DNA of 64,000 nt from Pseudoalteromonas shioyasakiensis (GTDB lineage Bacteria > Pseudomonadota > Gammaproteobacteria > Enterobacterales > Alteromonadaceae): NCBI GenBank assembly GCA_013391845.1, contig CP058414.1:2590501-2654500 (forward strand), read 5' to 3'. The notes under the pieces were generated by a model that saw only the letters and a list, made by a program, of their open reading frames with translations, searched no databases and was not told the origin of the DNA. The position numbers and the translations under genes were made by a program. Shown here piece after piece: positions 42,117 through 51,878 of this stretch. How positions within the stretch are numbered: position 1 is the stretch's first letter; each line of letters opens with the position of its first letter.

Positions 42117-43955
42117 ATGGTACGCGCAGTACAGCTTACACTTCCCGCTTTATTCGTCACTTGCTCAGTGCTAGCAGAAGACACCAACAATATTGAACAA
42201 ATCACCGTTGAAGTTTCAGCAACCGCAAATAAAGAACCGGTTGGTACTTTTGATGCGCCGGTATCAAACTTAGAATATGACCCACGTGTCGATTTGCAAT
42301 CACGCAATATGGCTGAAGCACAAGCTGATGTCACTATTCGTGGTGGTATCTTCGAAAATACTGGCTTTCGTGTCGGTAGCAGTACATTATTTGACCCCCA
42401 ATCTGGTCACTACTTTGCTGAAATTCCTATTGCCCCACAGATGCTAACAGGCCCTTCAGTACTTACAGGGGCTGATAATGCCCTTTATGGTATGAATAGC
42501 TCGGTTGGCACGGTTTCATTTGGCTGGCGCCCTATCACAAGCACTGGCAGCGTTTCACTTGGCACAGGTACGAATGGCTTTAATTTACAAAGCATTCATG
42601 CTGCCCATAGCCAAAAGCTGGATAGCAAACCTGATTGGCGATTAGGTTTTGAGGGTGAATACTCGCACTCAAAAAGCGATGGCTCAATTGATAATGGCGA
42701 CCACGACTTTGAACGTGCCTCAGCACGCGTTCAACTTGCAAGCGATACCTCGCAAACTGATTTAATGTTCGGACGCCAAGAAAAATTTTTTGGTTGGCCA
42801 AATCTTTACACGCCATTTAACTTTAACGAAACCGAAGATCTTGAAACCAACCTTTTCATGCTCAATCACAAGCAAATGTATGGTGATAGCAGTACCTTTG
42901 AAGTGACTGGTTATTATCGTAAACATAACGACCATTATGTATTGTCTCGTGAAAACCCAGCTATTTTTGAAGCGTTTCACGAAACCACCGTTAAGTCATT
43001 GGCACTCTCTGGACGTCACCGTTTAAATGACCACTATGCAATTAATTATGCTGGACAATTTATTGCTGATGAGATTGAATCAACATCTCTTGAAAACAAC
43101 TTTACGTCACGCAATTACACTAAGCTAAGTATCTTGCCTGAATACAAGACGGCCCTTACAGCTAACAAAGAGCTTATGGTTCGTGTTGGTGCTGCTTTTG
43201 ATGATACTAACCGTGATAGTTCAGATACCTCCTTTATTGCAGATGCAAGCCTTAAAGTAGCTAATCAAAATGGCAGTGAACATACTTGGTACGCATCATA
43301 CGCCGAAGCAACACAAGTTCCCGGTTACACCGCAATCGGCGGCAGTGAAACGGGCGGGTTATTCAGAAGTAATTACAGCCTTGAGCGCGAAACCACCGAT
43401 AACCTTGAATTAGGTTTACTAATTGAACAATCTTCGTGGCGTTTAGATTCAGCTATTTTCTACCGCAAAGATAAAAACCTTACGGATTGGACATATCGCT
43501 TTGATGCAACTTCAGCACGTTTTGCAAACCCGGTTGATATAGACACCTTAGGCGTTGAGTTTTTAGCGAATAAATCGTTTGAAAGCGCTGAGTTGATTGC
43601 CAGCTACACCTATTTAGAAAAGTCAGAAGACTATGGCACGGCAGATATTGATGCGAGCTTTTATGCGCTTAACTACCCTGATCACCGTGTAACACTGGGT
43701 GCAGTATGGCAACCAATGGATGTGCTTGAGTTGCGTATCGATAACGAATGGCGTAAACAACATAGTAACCGCCTACGTAGCTCTGATGATGAAGCCTTCT
43801 TCACGCAGTTAACAGTAAAGTTCACGCCAGCCCAGCTTGATAATGTGTTTGTTACCTTTGCAGCTGACAATATTTGGGATGAATCATTCGAAGAAGTCCC
43901 GGGTACCCCAGGCCGCGGCGAACAATATACTTTAAGCGCTACCTATACGTGGTAA
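42117..43955 (+). CDS. TonB-dependent outer membrane receptor
   Basis: The 612-residue protein has a signal peptide (about 1-20, ending VLAED), then IEQITVEVSATA as a possible TonB box region, a plug domain (about 50-150, ADVTIRGGIFENTGFRVG) and a 22-strand barrel ending in the aromatic residues TYTW. It would import a scarce ligand using TonB energy. No regulator, synthesis gene or riboswitch that would reveal the ligand is adjacent; the plug lacks the usual siderophore-receptor wording. It stands alone. Confidence 0.85.
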   Translation: MVRAVQLTLPALFVTCSVLAEDTNNIEQITVEVSATANKEPVGTFDAPVSNLEYDPRVDLQSRNMAEAQADVTIRGGIFENTGFRVGSSTLFDPQSGHYFAEIPIAPQMLTGPSVLTGADNALYGMNSSVGTVSFGWRPITSTGSVSLGTGTNGFNLQSIHAAHSQKLDSKPDWRLGFEGEYSHSKSDGSIDNGDHDFERASARVQLASDTSQTDLMFGRQEKFFGWPNLYTPFNFNETEDLETNLFMLNHKQMYGDSSTFEVTGYYRKHNDHYVLSRENPAIFEAFHETTVKSLALSGRHRLNDHYAINYAGQFIADEIESTSLENNFTSRNYTKLSILPEYKTALTANKELMVRVGAAFDDTNRDSSDTSFIADASLKVANQNGSEHTWYASYAEATQVPGYTAIGGSETGGLFRSNYSLERETTDNLELGLLIEQSSWRLDSAIFYRKDKNLTDWTYRFDATSARFANPVDIDTLGVEFLANKSFESAELIASYTYLEKSEDYGTADIDASFYALNYPDHRVTLGAVWQPMDVLELRIDNEWRKQHSNRLRSSDDEAFFTQLTVKFTPAQLDNVFVTFAADNIWDESFEEVPGTPGRGEQYTLSATYTW

Positions 43956-43961
43956 GTAAAA

Positions 43962-43995
43962 ACAACAATGCCAGTCAATTGACTGGCATTGTTGT
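43962..43995. terminator. Perfect 34-bp palindrome after the receptor gene
   Basis: ACAACAATGCCAGTCAA pairs perfectly with TTGACTGGCATTGTTGT, 17 bp per arm with no loop bases. It lies 6 bases after the receptor stop and probably ends transcription, although no long T-run follows. Confidence 0.6.
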
Positions 43996-44128
43996 GACAC
44001 GTTTTCTTCTAAGATCTTTAAAACACCACAGTCAAATTTATTTAAAATGCCATAGCGAAAACTGTGACTTTAAAAAATAACCTAATTTATCCCAGTAACT
44101 GTTAAAAAATGTTAAGGGTTTAATTTTT

Positions 44129-44389
44129 TTAAGTCATCTGCTCAAGTTCGGTAATTAAATACAATGCTTGTTCATTTGTCGTGCCACACACATCAATAGT
44201 GGCAGAAAAATCACTACACACCTTGGGCCTTGATTCATCACCAAATAATTTACACAGGTTATTATTATCCAGTTGAATACAGCGCTCTCCCGCCGCTTTC
44301 CCGTTGGGCATTCCTGGGATCGGTGAGCTAATACTGGGTGCAATACAACAGGCGCCACAGCCTAATCTACATGCCATTTTATCTGTCAT
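44129..44389 (-). CDS. YkgJ-family cysteine cluster protein
   Basis: This 86-residue protein has the CxxGCGACC arrangement (CRLGCGACC, about 7-15) with further Cys in GERCIQ, NLCKLFG, VCSDF and DVCG, the zinc/iron-chelating YkgJ pattern. Function in this family is unclear; metal binding is likely. It lies between the receptor and the efflux operon and is transcribed away from the latter. Confidence 0.88.
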   Translation of the reverse strand: MTDKMACRLGCGACCIAPSISSPIPGMPNGKAAGERCIQLDNNNLCKLFGDESRPKVCSDFSATIDVCGTTNEQALYLITELEQMT

Positions 44390-44535
44390 TGAGTACCTCT
44401 TATAGAACCTTTGTAGCGCCTTTGTAATATGTGTAATGGTTTGTTACATCTTCGAACGCCTTGTAAACACTTTATTGCGTATGCTTAGCCTATCAAATTT
44501 ATTTTTAATTACCGTCAACCGTGAGGGACTATCCC

Positions 44536-45708
44536 GTGGCTAGTAAAAAACAAATCATTCTCCCTATCGCCGTATTAGTCGGCGGACTTGGAATGGCATT
44601 CGCATTTGCCTCTATGAAGCAAGCGCCGGTCGAAAAACCAGAACAAGATTTGCGACCGCTTGTATCAATTAAACCGTTAAGCTTTGACGCCATTACCCTT
44701 GATGTAAAATCATACGGTATCGTTAAACCGAAAAACCAAACTGAACTTGTTGCGCAAGTGAGTGGTCAGGTTGTCTCGCTGTCAGATCAATTTGTACAAG
44801 GCGGATTTGTTAAGCAAGGCGATATTCTAGCACGTATTGACCCAAATGATTACGAAGCTGCACTCATTGAAGCAGAAGCAGGTCTAGCGCAAGCAAGCTC
44901 TGCTCTTGAAATTGAACGCGCGCAAGTATCTGTTGCACAAGCTGAGTGGGACCGCATCAAAGGTGACTCAAACCAAGTTATTCCATCTGAGCTGTATTTA
45001 CGTAAACCGCAACTCGCTGAAAAGCTTGCAAACTACCGTGCTGCTCAAGCCAGTGTAAAACGCGCAAAACGTAATCTTGAGCGCACATACATTAAAGCGC
45101 CATACGATGCCATTATCGACGAGCGCCTGATTAGTTTAGGTAGTGTGGTAAACCCGGGTAATAGCTTTGGTAGCCTAAGCTCAACATCACTGGCTGAAAT
45201 TCGTTTACCTGTTGCTGATAAAGATCTGCAATACCTAAATAACCAAGGAATTGGTGCAAGCGTATCAATTAATGCTGAATTTGCAGGTAAACAAACAACG
45301 TGGCAAGCGACTATTGTACGCAGCGAAGGGGTCGTTGACCAACGCAGCCGCATGAATTACCTAGTAGCACAAGTAGCAACGCCTTATGAGCAAAAACAAC
45401 CACTGCGTTTTGGCTCATACATTAATGCCACTATCGAAGGTCGAGCGCTGGACAATGCGATTGTTGTTCCGCACCATTTAGTTAAAGACAACAAGGTAGC
45501 TGTTTTACAAGATGGCGAAACACTTACTTTTAAAACACTTAACATTGTGCGCGAACAAAATGGCATGGTGATCGCCGATAATGGCCTTGCTAACGGTGAG
45601 CAACTTATTACCTCAGCACTTGAATACCCAACTGAAGGCATGGCAGTCAAGCTAGATGACGCAAAACTAAGTGTGCCAACAACACAATTAGCGTTAAAAG
45701 AGGAATAA
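44536..45708 (+). CDS. RND efflux periplasmic adaptor (membrane fusion protein)
   Basis: The protein has 390 residues from GTG at 44536, which has GAGGGA 7 bases upstream; an in-frame GTG at 44521 is less likely. A signal anchor (about 6-24) is followed by a lipoyl-type domain split by a coiled-coil hairpin (EAEAGLAQASSALEIERAQV ... ASVKRAKRNLERTYIKAPYD) and a beta-barrel domain. It links the inner membrane pump to an outer membrane channel. Its stop is 3 bases before the pump gene. No TolC-type gene is adjacent. Confidence 0.92.
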   Translation: MASKKQIILPIAVLVGGLGMAFAFASMKQAPVEKPEQDLRPLVSIKPLSFDAITLDVKSYGIVKPKNQTELVAQVSGQVVSLSDQFVQGGFVKQGDILARIDPNDYEAALIEAEAGLAQASSALEIERAQVSVAQAEWDRIKGDSNQVIPSELYLRKPQLAEKLANYRAAQASVKRAKRNLERTYIKAPYDAIIDERLISLGSVVNPGNSFGSLSSTSLAEIRLPVADKDLQYLNNQGIGASVSINAEFAGKQTTWQATIVRSEGVVDQRSRMNYLVAQVATPYEQKQPLRFGSYINATIEGRALDNAIVVPHHLVKDNKVAVLQDGETLTFKTLNIVREQNGMVIADNGLANGEQLITSALEYPTEGMAVKLDDAKLSVPTTQLALKEE

Positions 45709-45711
45709 GCC

Positions 45712-48700
45712 ATGACCACGCACAGAGAAAAAGGGCTTATTGCCTGGTTTGCACGCAACCCAGTTGCTGCAAACTTACTTATGATCTTTATTTTAGTGGG
45801 CGGCTTATTGACTGCAATGTCAGTGCGTAAGCAAATGTTCCCACAGTTTGAAAGTAACTGGATCAGTATTCAAGCTGTCTACCCAGGGGCTGCACCACAA
45901 GAGGTAGAAGAAGGCATAACCATAAAGGTCGAAGAGTCTTTAGAGGGCCTCGAAGGCATTAAACGTTTAATTACTTATTCGAACCGTGGTTTTTCACAAG
46001 CTTGGATAGAAATCGAAGAAAAGTACGACCCGCAAGAAGTACTCGATGAAATCAAGATGCAGGTTGATTCAATCAATACCTTCCCTGCTGAGATGGAACG
46101 CCCAATTGTTCGCCGTGAAAAGTTTGAGCAAGAAGTTATGATACTCGCGCTGTATGGCGATATGAGTAACTACCAGCTCAAAGAACTTGGTAACGACATA
46201 AAAGATGAACTACAAGCTTTACCACAAATTAACTTGGTCAACTTTTACAGTGGCTTAAACTACGAAATTGGCATTGAAATCAGCCCAGATAAACTACGTG
46301 AGTATGGTTTAACTTTCCGTGATATTGCCACAGCCGTTCGTAGCTTCTCTGCCAATATGTCAGCAGGTCAAATTCGCTCTGAAAATGGCTACATTTCAAT
46401 GCGTGTTGAAAACCAAGCGTATCGTGGTAAAGAGTTCGAAAAGCTGCCTTTATTACACTTACCTGATGGCGCCCAAGTTTTCTTGGGTGATGTGGCAACA
46501 ATTAACGATGGCTTTGAAGAAGGCCTGCAATATTCTAAGTACAATGGTAAAAATTCACTGACTTTTGAAGTAAATGCTTCGAAAGATCAAGACATCACTA
46601 AGGTTGCTGCAGTATTAAAAAAATACCTAGCAGATAAAGCGCCACAGTTACCAGCAGGTGTAAAGCTATCGCCAATTGTTGATTTAACTTATTACCTTGA
46701 AGGTCGTCTAAACATGATGATCGACAACATGATTTGGGGTGGTATTTTAGTTATGGTGGTACTTGCCCTATTCTTGCCACTGCGCTTAGCGTTTTGGGTC
46801 ATGATGGGTTTACCTGTATCATTCCTAGGTGCATTTTTAATGATGCCACTTGGCTTTATAGACATCACTGTTAACTTAGCTTCTTTATTCGCATTTATAC
46901 TGGTGCTAGGGATAGTCGTTGATGATGCTATCGTCGTCGGTGAGTCAGCCAGTGCTGAAATTGAAAAGCACGGTCACAGCCTAGATAACGTAGTGCGCGG
47001 CGTAAAACGCGTTGCAATTCCTGCAACCTTTGGTGTATTGACTACTATCGCCGCATTCTTACCGCAAACACTGGCATCAGGGCCTGGTTCTGCCTTTTCT
47101 AAAGCCATTGGTGGCGTAATTATCCTTTGCTTAATTTTCTCATTGATTGAATCAAAACTGATTCTACCGGCTCACTTAGCGGCCATGAAAAATAAACCTG
47201 CGAACCCTAAAAATCCATTACACCGCTTGCGTTTAGGTATGGATAATGGCCTGAAGAACTTTGTCGATAATTACTACACACCATTTATAGGTCGCTGTAT
47301 TCATTACCGTTATACCGTGATTGTTGGCTTTATCTGTGTACTTATTGTCAGTGGCGGTATGTTCGCTGGTGGTTTAGTGAAATTTGTTGCGAATCCTAAA
47401 ATTCCACATGATTTCCCACGTATCTCAGTTGAAATGAACTTATCTTCTTCTGAACAAGCGACCCTTGAAACAGCACAAACAATTGAAAAACTGATTTTAG
47501 ATGTCGATAAGCAACTTGAAGAGCAATATGGTCAAGCGATGATCCGTGACTTATCTGTTAGCTTACGCGGTCGTACAAGTGCACGCATTATGGCGATTTT
47601 AGTCGAACCAGACTTACGCCCTATTGATACTTTCCAATTAAGTGCAATGTGGCGCGAACAAATGCCACCACTGCCAGGTGTGAAAACGCTTAATATTGAA
47701 GACAGTATCATGAACGGCGGCCGTGATGACGGTGATGTGAGCTTCCGCTTAGAAGGTAAAGATATCAATAAACTAAAAGAAGTTGCAGCTAAGTTAAAAG
47801 AAAAGCTAAATAGCATGCAAGGTGTAGGTGATGTAAATGACTCACTACAATCTGCAACTGACGAAGTTCAACTTGAACTTAAACCACTTGCTTACAGCTT
47901 AGGCTTAACCTTATCGGATGTGGCATCACAAGTTAGCTTTAGCTACTACGGTTTAGAAGCACAACGTATTTTACGTGACGGTGAAGAGATTAAAGTAATG
48001 ATCCGCTACCCTCGTGAATCGCGAAATGCGGTAAGTGACATCACTGATGCGCGTATCATTACGCCAACAGGCGTTGAAGTGCCTCTTGCAGAAGTAGCGA
48101 AGGTCAACATCGTTGATGGTGTGAACCGTATTCGTCGTGAAAACGCAAAACGCACTGTCAACGTTTGGGCTGCGGTTAACACTGATCAAGCAGAACCATT
48201 TGCCATTGCAAAAGAAATTCGTGACGAGTACTTACCTAGCCTATTGAAAAGCTACCCAGGTGTTGAAAGTAATGTGGCTGGTCGTATTCAAGAAGAAATG
48301 GATAGTGTGGCAGAACAAGTACGTGATTTTGCTTTGTCTATGATGATTATATTTGCGTTACTTGCTATTCCACTGCGCTCATACTCGCAGCCATTCATTA
48401 TTATGTCGGTTATTCCATTTGGTGTAATTGGCGCGATGTTCGGTCACATGATCTTAGGTATGACAATGAGTAGCTTATCGGTATTCGGTATCATCGCTGT
48501 TGCTGGTGTAGTAGTAAACGATTCGCTAGTAATGGTCGACTTTGTCAATAAGGCCCGCGCTGAAGGTGTTGCAATCAAAGAGGCTGTTATGCAAGCCGGT
48601 GCTCGTCGTTTTAGAGCAATATTACTAACCTCAATTACGACCTTTATTGGTGTATTACCAATCATTATGGAAACAAGCTTACAAGCAAAAATAGTTATCC

Positions 48701-48864
48701 CAATGGCTGTATCTCTAGCATTCGGGGTGTTATTTGCGACTGTCATTACACTTATTTTAATCCCTTGTCAGTATGTTGCGTTAGAAGACTTTAAACGTTT
48801 AATTGGCAAGTTTAGAGGTAAAAAAGTAGAGCCAGAAGCAAAATTACAAACAACCAGTAATTAA
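45712..48864 (+). CDS. RND-family efflux pump, inner membrane permease
   Basis: This 1050-residue protein has 12 membrane helices and two large periplasmic loops. Helix 4 carries GIVVDDAIVVGE with the two proton-relay Asp residues (about 401-412), and a second GVVVNDSLVMVDF lies in the second half (about 933-945). It belongs to the AcrB/HAE-type superfamily in a branch common in marine gammaproteobacteria. The substrate cannot be read from sequence. No regulator gene is next to it. Confidence 0.93.
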   Translation: MTTHREKGLIAWFARNPVAANLLMIFILVGGLLTAMSVRKQMFPQFESNWISIQAVYPGAAPQEVEEGITIKVEESLEGLEGIKRLITYSNRGFSQAWIEIEEKYDPQEVLDEIKMQVDSINTFPAEMERPIVRREKFEQEVMILALYGDMSNYQLKELGNDIKDELQALPQINLVNFYSGLNYEIGIEISPDKLREYGLTFRDIATAVRSFSANMSAGQIRSENGYISMRVENQAYRGKEFEKLPLLHLPDGAQVFLGDVATINDGFEEGLQYSKYNGKNSLTFEVNASKDQDITKVAAVLKKYLADKAPQLPAGVKLSPIVDLTYYLEGRLNMMIDNMIWGGILVMVVLALFLPLRLAFWVMMGLPVSFLGAFLMMPLGFIDITVNLASLFAFILVLGIVVDDAIVVGESASAEIEKHGHSLDNVVRGVKRVAIPATFGVLTTIAAFLPQTLASGPGSAFSKAIGGVIILCLIFSLIESKLILPAHLAAMKNKPANPKNPLHRLRLGMDNGLKNFVDNYYTPFIGRCIHYRYTVIVGFICVLIVSGGMFAGGLVKFVANPKIPHDFPRISVEMNLSSSEQATLETAQTIEKLILDVDKQLEEQYGQAMIRDLSVSLRGRTSARIMAILVEPDLRPIDTFQLSAMWREQMPPLPGVKTLNIEDSIMNGGRDDGDVSFRLEGKDINKLKEVAAKLKEKLNSMQGVGDVNDSLQSATDEVQLELKPLAYSLGLTLSDVASQVSFSYYGLEAQRILRDGEEIKVMIRYPRESRNAVSDITDARIITPTGVEVPLAEVAKVNIVDGVNRIRRENAKRTVNVWAAVNTDQAEPFAIAKEIRDEYLPSLLKSYPGVESNVAGRIQEEMDSVAEQVRDFALSMMIIFALLAIPLRSYSQPFIIMSVIPFGVIGAMFGHMILGMTMSSLSVFGIIAVAGVVVNDSLVMVDFVNKARAEGVAIKEAVMQAGARRFRAILLTSITTFIGVLPIIMETSLQAKIVIPMAVSLAFGVLFATVITLILIPCQYVALEDFKRLIGKFRGKKVEPEAKLQTTSN

Positions 48865-48886
48865 ACCCCTCTCAAAATCCCAACCG

Positions 48887-48920
48887 AACGCTTGGCAAAT
48901 TCATTTGCCAAGCGTTTTTA
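48887..48920 (+). terminator. Terminator after the RND operon
   Basis: AACGCTTGGCAAAT and ATTTGCCAAGCGTT form a perfect 14-bp stem with a 2-base loop, then TTTTTA. Confidence 0.9.
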
Positions 48921-49021
48921 TTTAAAAATATGTTCCTATAAATTGTATTGCTTTGCTAAGCTTAAATGAGCAAAAAAGAAACAATTTAAGCAAATTACAA
49001 ACTTGTTATAGGGACATAGCT

Positions 49022-50638
49022 ATGAAGATTCTGCGCTACACCGTTTTGGTCAGTTGTTTATCCATTTGCATGCCTGTATTGGCTGAAAACCAATATTTAC
49101 AACAACAGTTAGAACCTATCCTGATTGGTGAATCTCACAGTATTGAAAGAGAACACATCCATTCTCCTGACATGACCGTTGCCACCTATAAAGCAAATGG
49201 TTTTGAACGTGTTTGGAATGACACCAAATATGCAAAACAAGCTCTCAAGTTAATTGCTCAATCAGAGCTTGAAGGCCTCTCACCCAATGACTATCACTTT
49301 GATACATTAATGGCGCTGGCCAACGAAATAGATAAACGCGGAACAGAGGCTGTCGAAGCTCAGTTTGATGTACTTATGACAGATGCTGTCATGACGTATG
49401 CAAAACACTTAATACGCGGGAAAATAAACCCAAAACAACTTACTGCAACATGGAATTATGGACAGTTTGACGTCAGTCCTGATGCTGCAGCTGCCTCTTT
49501 ACTTAAACACGTTAAGTCTAAAAGCCTTGATAAAGGCCTTGAAAACCTTAAGCCCGTATTACCTCATTACAAACGCTTAAAAGATGCTTTAGTGTTTTAC
49601 CGAGAACTTGATGCAACTGGCGAGTTACCTGCCATCACATTGCAAAACAATATATTAAAACCGGGTCAATCAGACGCAGCAGTACCGCTGTTAAGACAAA
49701 AGTTAAAGCGCTTAAATTATTTTCAAGGCAGTGGTAATGATGATACTGATTATGACAACGAGCTAGTTGCAGCAGTTAAGAATTTTCAGAGTGCTCATCA
49801 AGTTACTGACGACGGTGTGATTGGTAACGCAACGTTAAAATTACTCAACAAAGATTACAGTGAATACATTGATGATATTTTAGTAAACCTAGAGCGTATT
49901 CGTTGGGTTGATAATACTCTCACAGAGCGCTTCTTAGTGGTAAATATCGCTGGTTTTAAACTATTTTTATTTGAAGACAACAAATTAAAATGGCAAACCA
50001 ATGTGGTCGTTGGCATAAACTACACCAAAACCCCAATATTTAAAGGGCAAATGAGCTATATCGTGATGAATCCAACATGGACAGTACCGCGGAGTATTGC
50101 AGGTGGCATTATCAAAAAAATGAAAGAAAACCCAAACTACTTAAACGAGAAAGATTTTGTTGTGGTTGATAGTCGCCGTAACCCAGTGGATAGCAAGAGT
50201 ATTGATTGGGCAAATGCTAGTCGTAAGAACTTTCCGTACTGGTTTGTACAACAACCTTCAGAGAATAATTCATTGGGACAAATTAAATTTATGTTTCCTA
50301 ATAAATACTCAATTTATTTGCACGACACCCCTGCAAAAACATTATTCCAGCAAGACCAACGTGCATTTAGCCACGGCTGTGTAAGAGTTGATGACCCATT
50401 CACCTTAGCTGAGAAAATATTAGAAACGTCAGATAATTGGAGTCGTAGCGACATTGATGACGCCATTGCTGCAAAAGAGACTACAAAAATCAGCTTATCA
50501 AAACCGCTAGATGTACTTTTAATGTACTGGACAGTCGCAGGTGACGACGAGAGCTTACAATTTTATACCGATGTCTATAATCGCGATGGCGCGTTATTAA
50601 AAGCACTCACCACGCCATTAGCAAATAATACAATTTAG
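49022..50638 (+). CDS. ldtD: L,D-transpeptidase with scaffold and peptidoglycan-binding domains (LdtD/YcbB type)
   Basis: The protein has 538 residues from the ATG at 49022, which has AGGGA upstream and begins a signal peptide (about 1-21); the open frame extends 23 codons further but would hide that signal. Order: scaffold domain (about 30-200), PG_binding_1 (about 218-278, AVPLLRQKLKRLNYF), YkuD catalytic domain (about 300-470) with SHGCVRV near residue 449. It forms 3-3 cross-links in peptidoglycan and bypasses penicillin-binding proteins. The next gene is MepK-like, the same neighbour pair as ycbB-ycbK in E. coli. Confidence 0.9.
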   Translation: MKILRYTVLVSCLSICMPVLAENQYLQQQLEPILIGESHSIEREHIHSPDMTVATYKANGFERVWNDTKYAKQALKLIAQSELEGLSPNDYHFDTLMALANEIDKRGTEAVEAQFDVLMTDAVMTYAKHLIRGKINPKQLTATWNYGQFDVSPDAAAASLLKHVKSKSLDKGLENLKPVLPHYKRLKDALVFYRELDATGELPAITLQNNILKPGQSDAAVPLLRQKLKRLNYFQGSGNDDTDYDNELVAAVKNFQSAHQVTDDGVIGNATLKLLNKDYSEYIDDILVNLERIRWVDNTLTERFLVVNIAGFKLFLFEDNKLKWQTNVVVGINYTKTPIFKGQMSYIVMNPTWTVPRSIAGGIIKKMKENPNYLNEKDFVVVDSRRNPVDSKSIDWANASRKNFPYWFVQQPSENNSLGQIKFMFPNKYSIYLHDTPAKTLFQQDQRAFSHGCVRVDDPFTLAEKILETSDNWSRSDIDDAIAAKETTKISLSKPLDVLLMYWTVAGDDESLQFYTDVYNRDGALLKALTTPLANNTI

Positions 50639-50646
50639 AGGTAACT

Positions 50647-51510
50647 ATGTATTTCAGCCGTATTATTTTAAGTGTGTTCTTCGCGTTAACTACATGCTCT
50701 GTTGCTGCCATTGAATTAAGCGACTCGCTGCACAGCATTGTTCTTGATGCAAAACAGGTTCTAACACTTGATAACACGGCTGATTTTGCTCCAACTGCAG
50801 TATCAGACGTTGAGACTGAGCGATTAGGGCCAAATAGCATTGCAATTTACGCCCCAGAAAATGCAGGGTTTTATAACCTAGTATTGAGTAACGATGAAAC
50901 CAGTAAACACCTACTTGTGATTGTTAAAAAACCATTCAATGCAAACAATAAACAGTTAAATAATTACCAAATAGGCCTCTACCCTACGCCCTATAAAGGC
51001 TACACACAATACAGTGCACCTAACGGGTTTATAGAAATTTTTGAGAAAGACTTATCACGCCAGCTGACTCCTCATGTGCAAGTTAAAAATATAATTTGTA
51101 AGCAAGTGAGTGGCTTTCCTAAATATCTTTATGTCAACAACGGTGGCTTGATGATGCTCGAAGAACTACTCAAGTTTGTACAAAGTGAAGGGATTAAAGT
51201 CAGCAAGTTTGCCTTTATCAGCGGCTATAGAACACCCCACTACAATCGCTCAATTGGTAATGGCAAATATAGTCGACACCAATATGGCGATGCTTTCGAT
51301 TTATACATAGACGAAGATAGTGATGGCCGAATGGACGATTTAAATGGCGACGGCAAACTGACAGTTGCTGATGTAGATGTACTTTATAAAGTGTTCGAAA
51401 AATTTCAAAAACAAAGCCGTTATAATGGTGGTATAGGGCGCTATAGACCCGCCTCCCATCACGGTGGTTTTGTACATATAGATAACCGAGGATTTACCGC
51501 GAGGTGGTAA
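50647..51510 (+). CDS. M15 (YcbK/MepK-like) peptidoglycan endopeptidase with an EF-hand-like insert
   Basis: The protein has 287 residues and a signal peptide (about 1-21). An N-terminal beta domain (25-130) precedes the peptidase. The metal ligands lie in SRHQYGDAFDLY (about 210-221) and the final HHGGFVHID (about 272-280), with SGYRTPHYN before. Between these motifs stands DEDSDGRMDDLNGDGKLT (about 223-240), a pair of calcium-binding-type loops absent from E. coli MepK. MepK cuts the 3-3 cross-links made by LdtD, so the pair may balance each other. It is 8 bases after ldtD. Confidence 0.85.
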   Translation: MYFSRIILSVFFALTTCSVAAIELSDSLHSIVLDAKQVLTLDNTADFAPTAVSDVETERLGPNSIAIYAPENAGFYNLVLSNDETSKHLLVIVKKPFNANNKQLNNYQIGLYPTPYKGYTQYSAPNGFIEIFEKDLSRQLTPHVQVKNIICKQVSGFPKYLYVNNGGLMMLEELLKFVQSEGIKVSKFAFISGYRTPHYNRSIGNGKYSRHQYGDAFDLYIDEDSDGRMDDLNGDGKLTVADVDVLYKVFEKFQKQSRYNGGIGRYRPASHHGGFVHIDNRGFTARW

Positions 51511-51580
51511 TACAACCTTCATATAATCCTTGTTTAAAGATCATCCGATTGCATTATTTTTGCTTGATTGCTAAGTTATT

Positions 51581-51856
51581 GTGTACAAGGGAAAATCGCA
51601 GCAAAAAAATGTAATTCAAAACAGTGGTATTGATGAAACACAACTTGATTTAATCGCCCTACTCAATGACAGACAACCACCAGTTAGTACAACTCTCTAT
51701 GTCAGTAACGGTGATCTAATAAGCCCCACTGATTATTGGCAAGCACTTCAAAATGAGAGTGTCTCTGTTGTGCATTACAGTGATTTAGACCACACAAAAA
51801 TGGTAAGCCTTATCAATCAAGCCATGCGCAATGAGGTTTTACATAGATTAATGTAA
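51581..51856 (+). CDS. Small hypothetical protein, possibly a thioesterase or hydrolase remnant
   Basis: The frame gives 91 residues from a GTG without a clear ribosome site. It is not recognised. LYVSNGDLISPTDYW and the later SVVHYSDLDHTKMVS recall the C-terminal end of an alpha/beta-hydrolase thioesterase (strand, acidic turn, then Asp-His), so it could be the remains of a longer gene. It ends 22 bases before the serine hydrolase gene. It may not be a functional gene. Confidence 0.35.
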   Translation: MYKGKSQQKNVIQNSGIDETQLDLIALLNDRQPPVSTTLYVSNGDLISPTDYWQALQNESVSVVHYSDLDHTKMVSLINQAMRNEVLHRLM

Positions 51857-51878
51857 CCAACAAATAACAAGGATAGCA

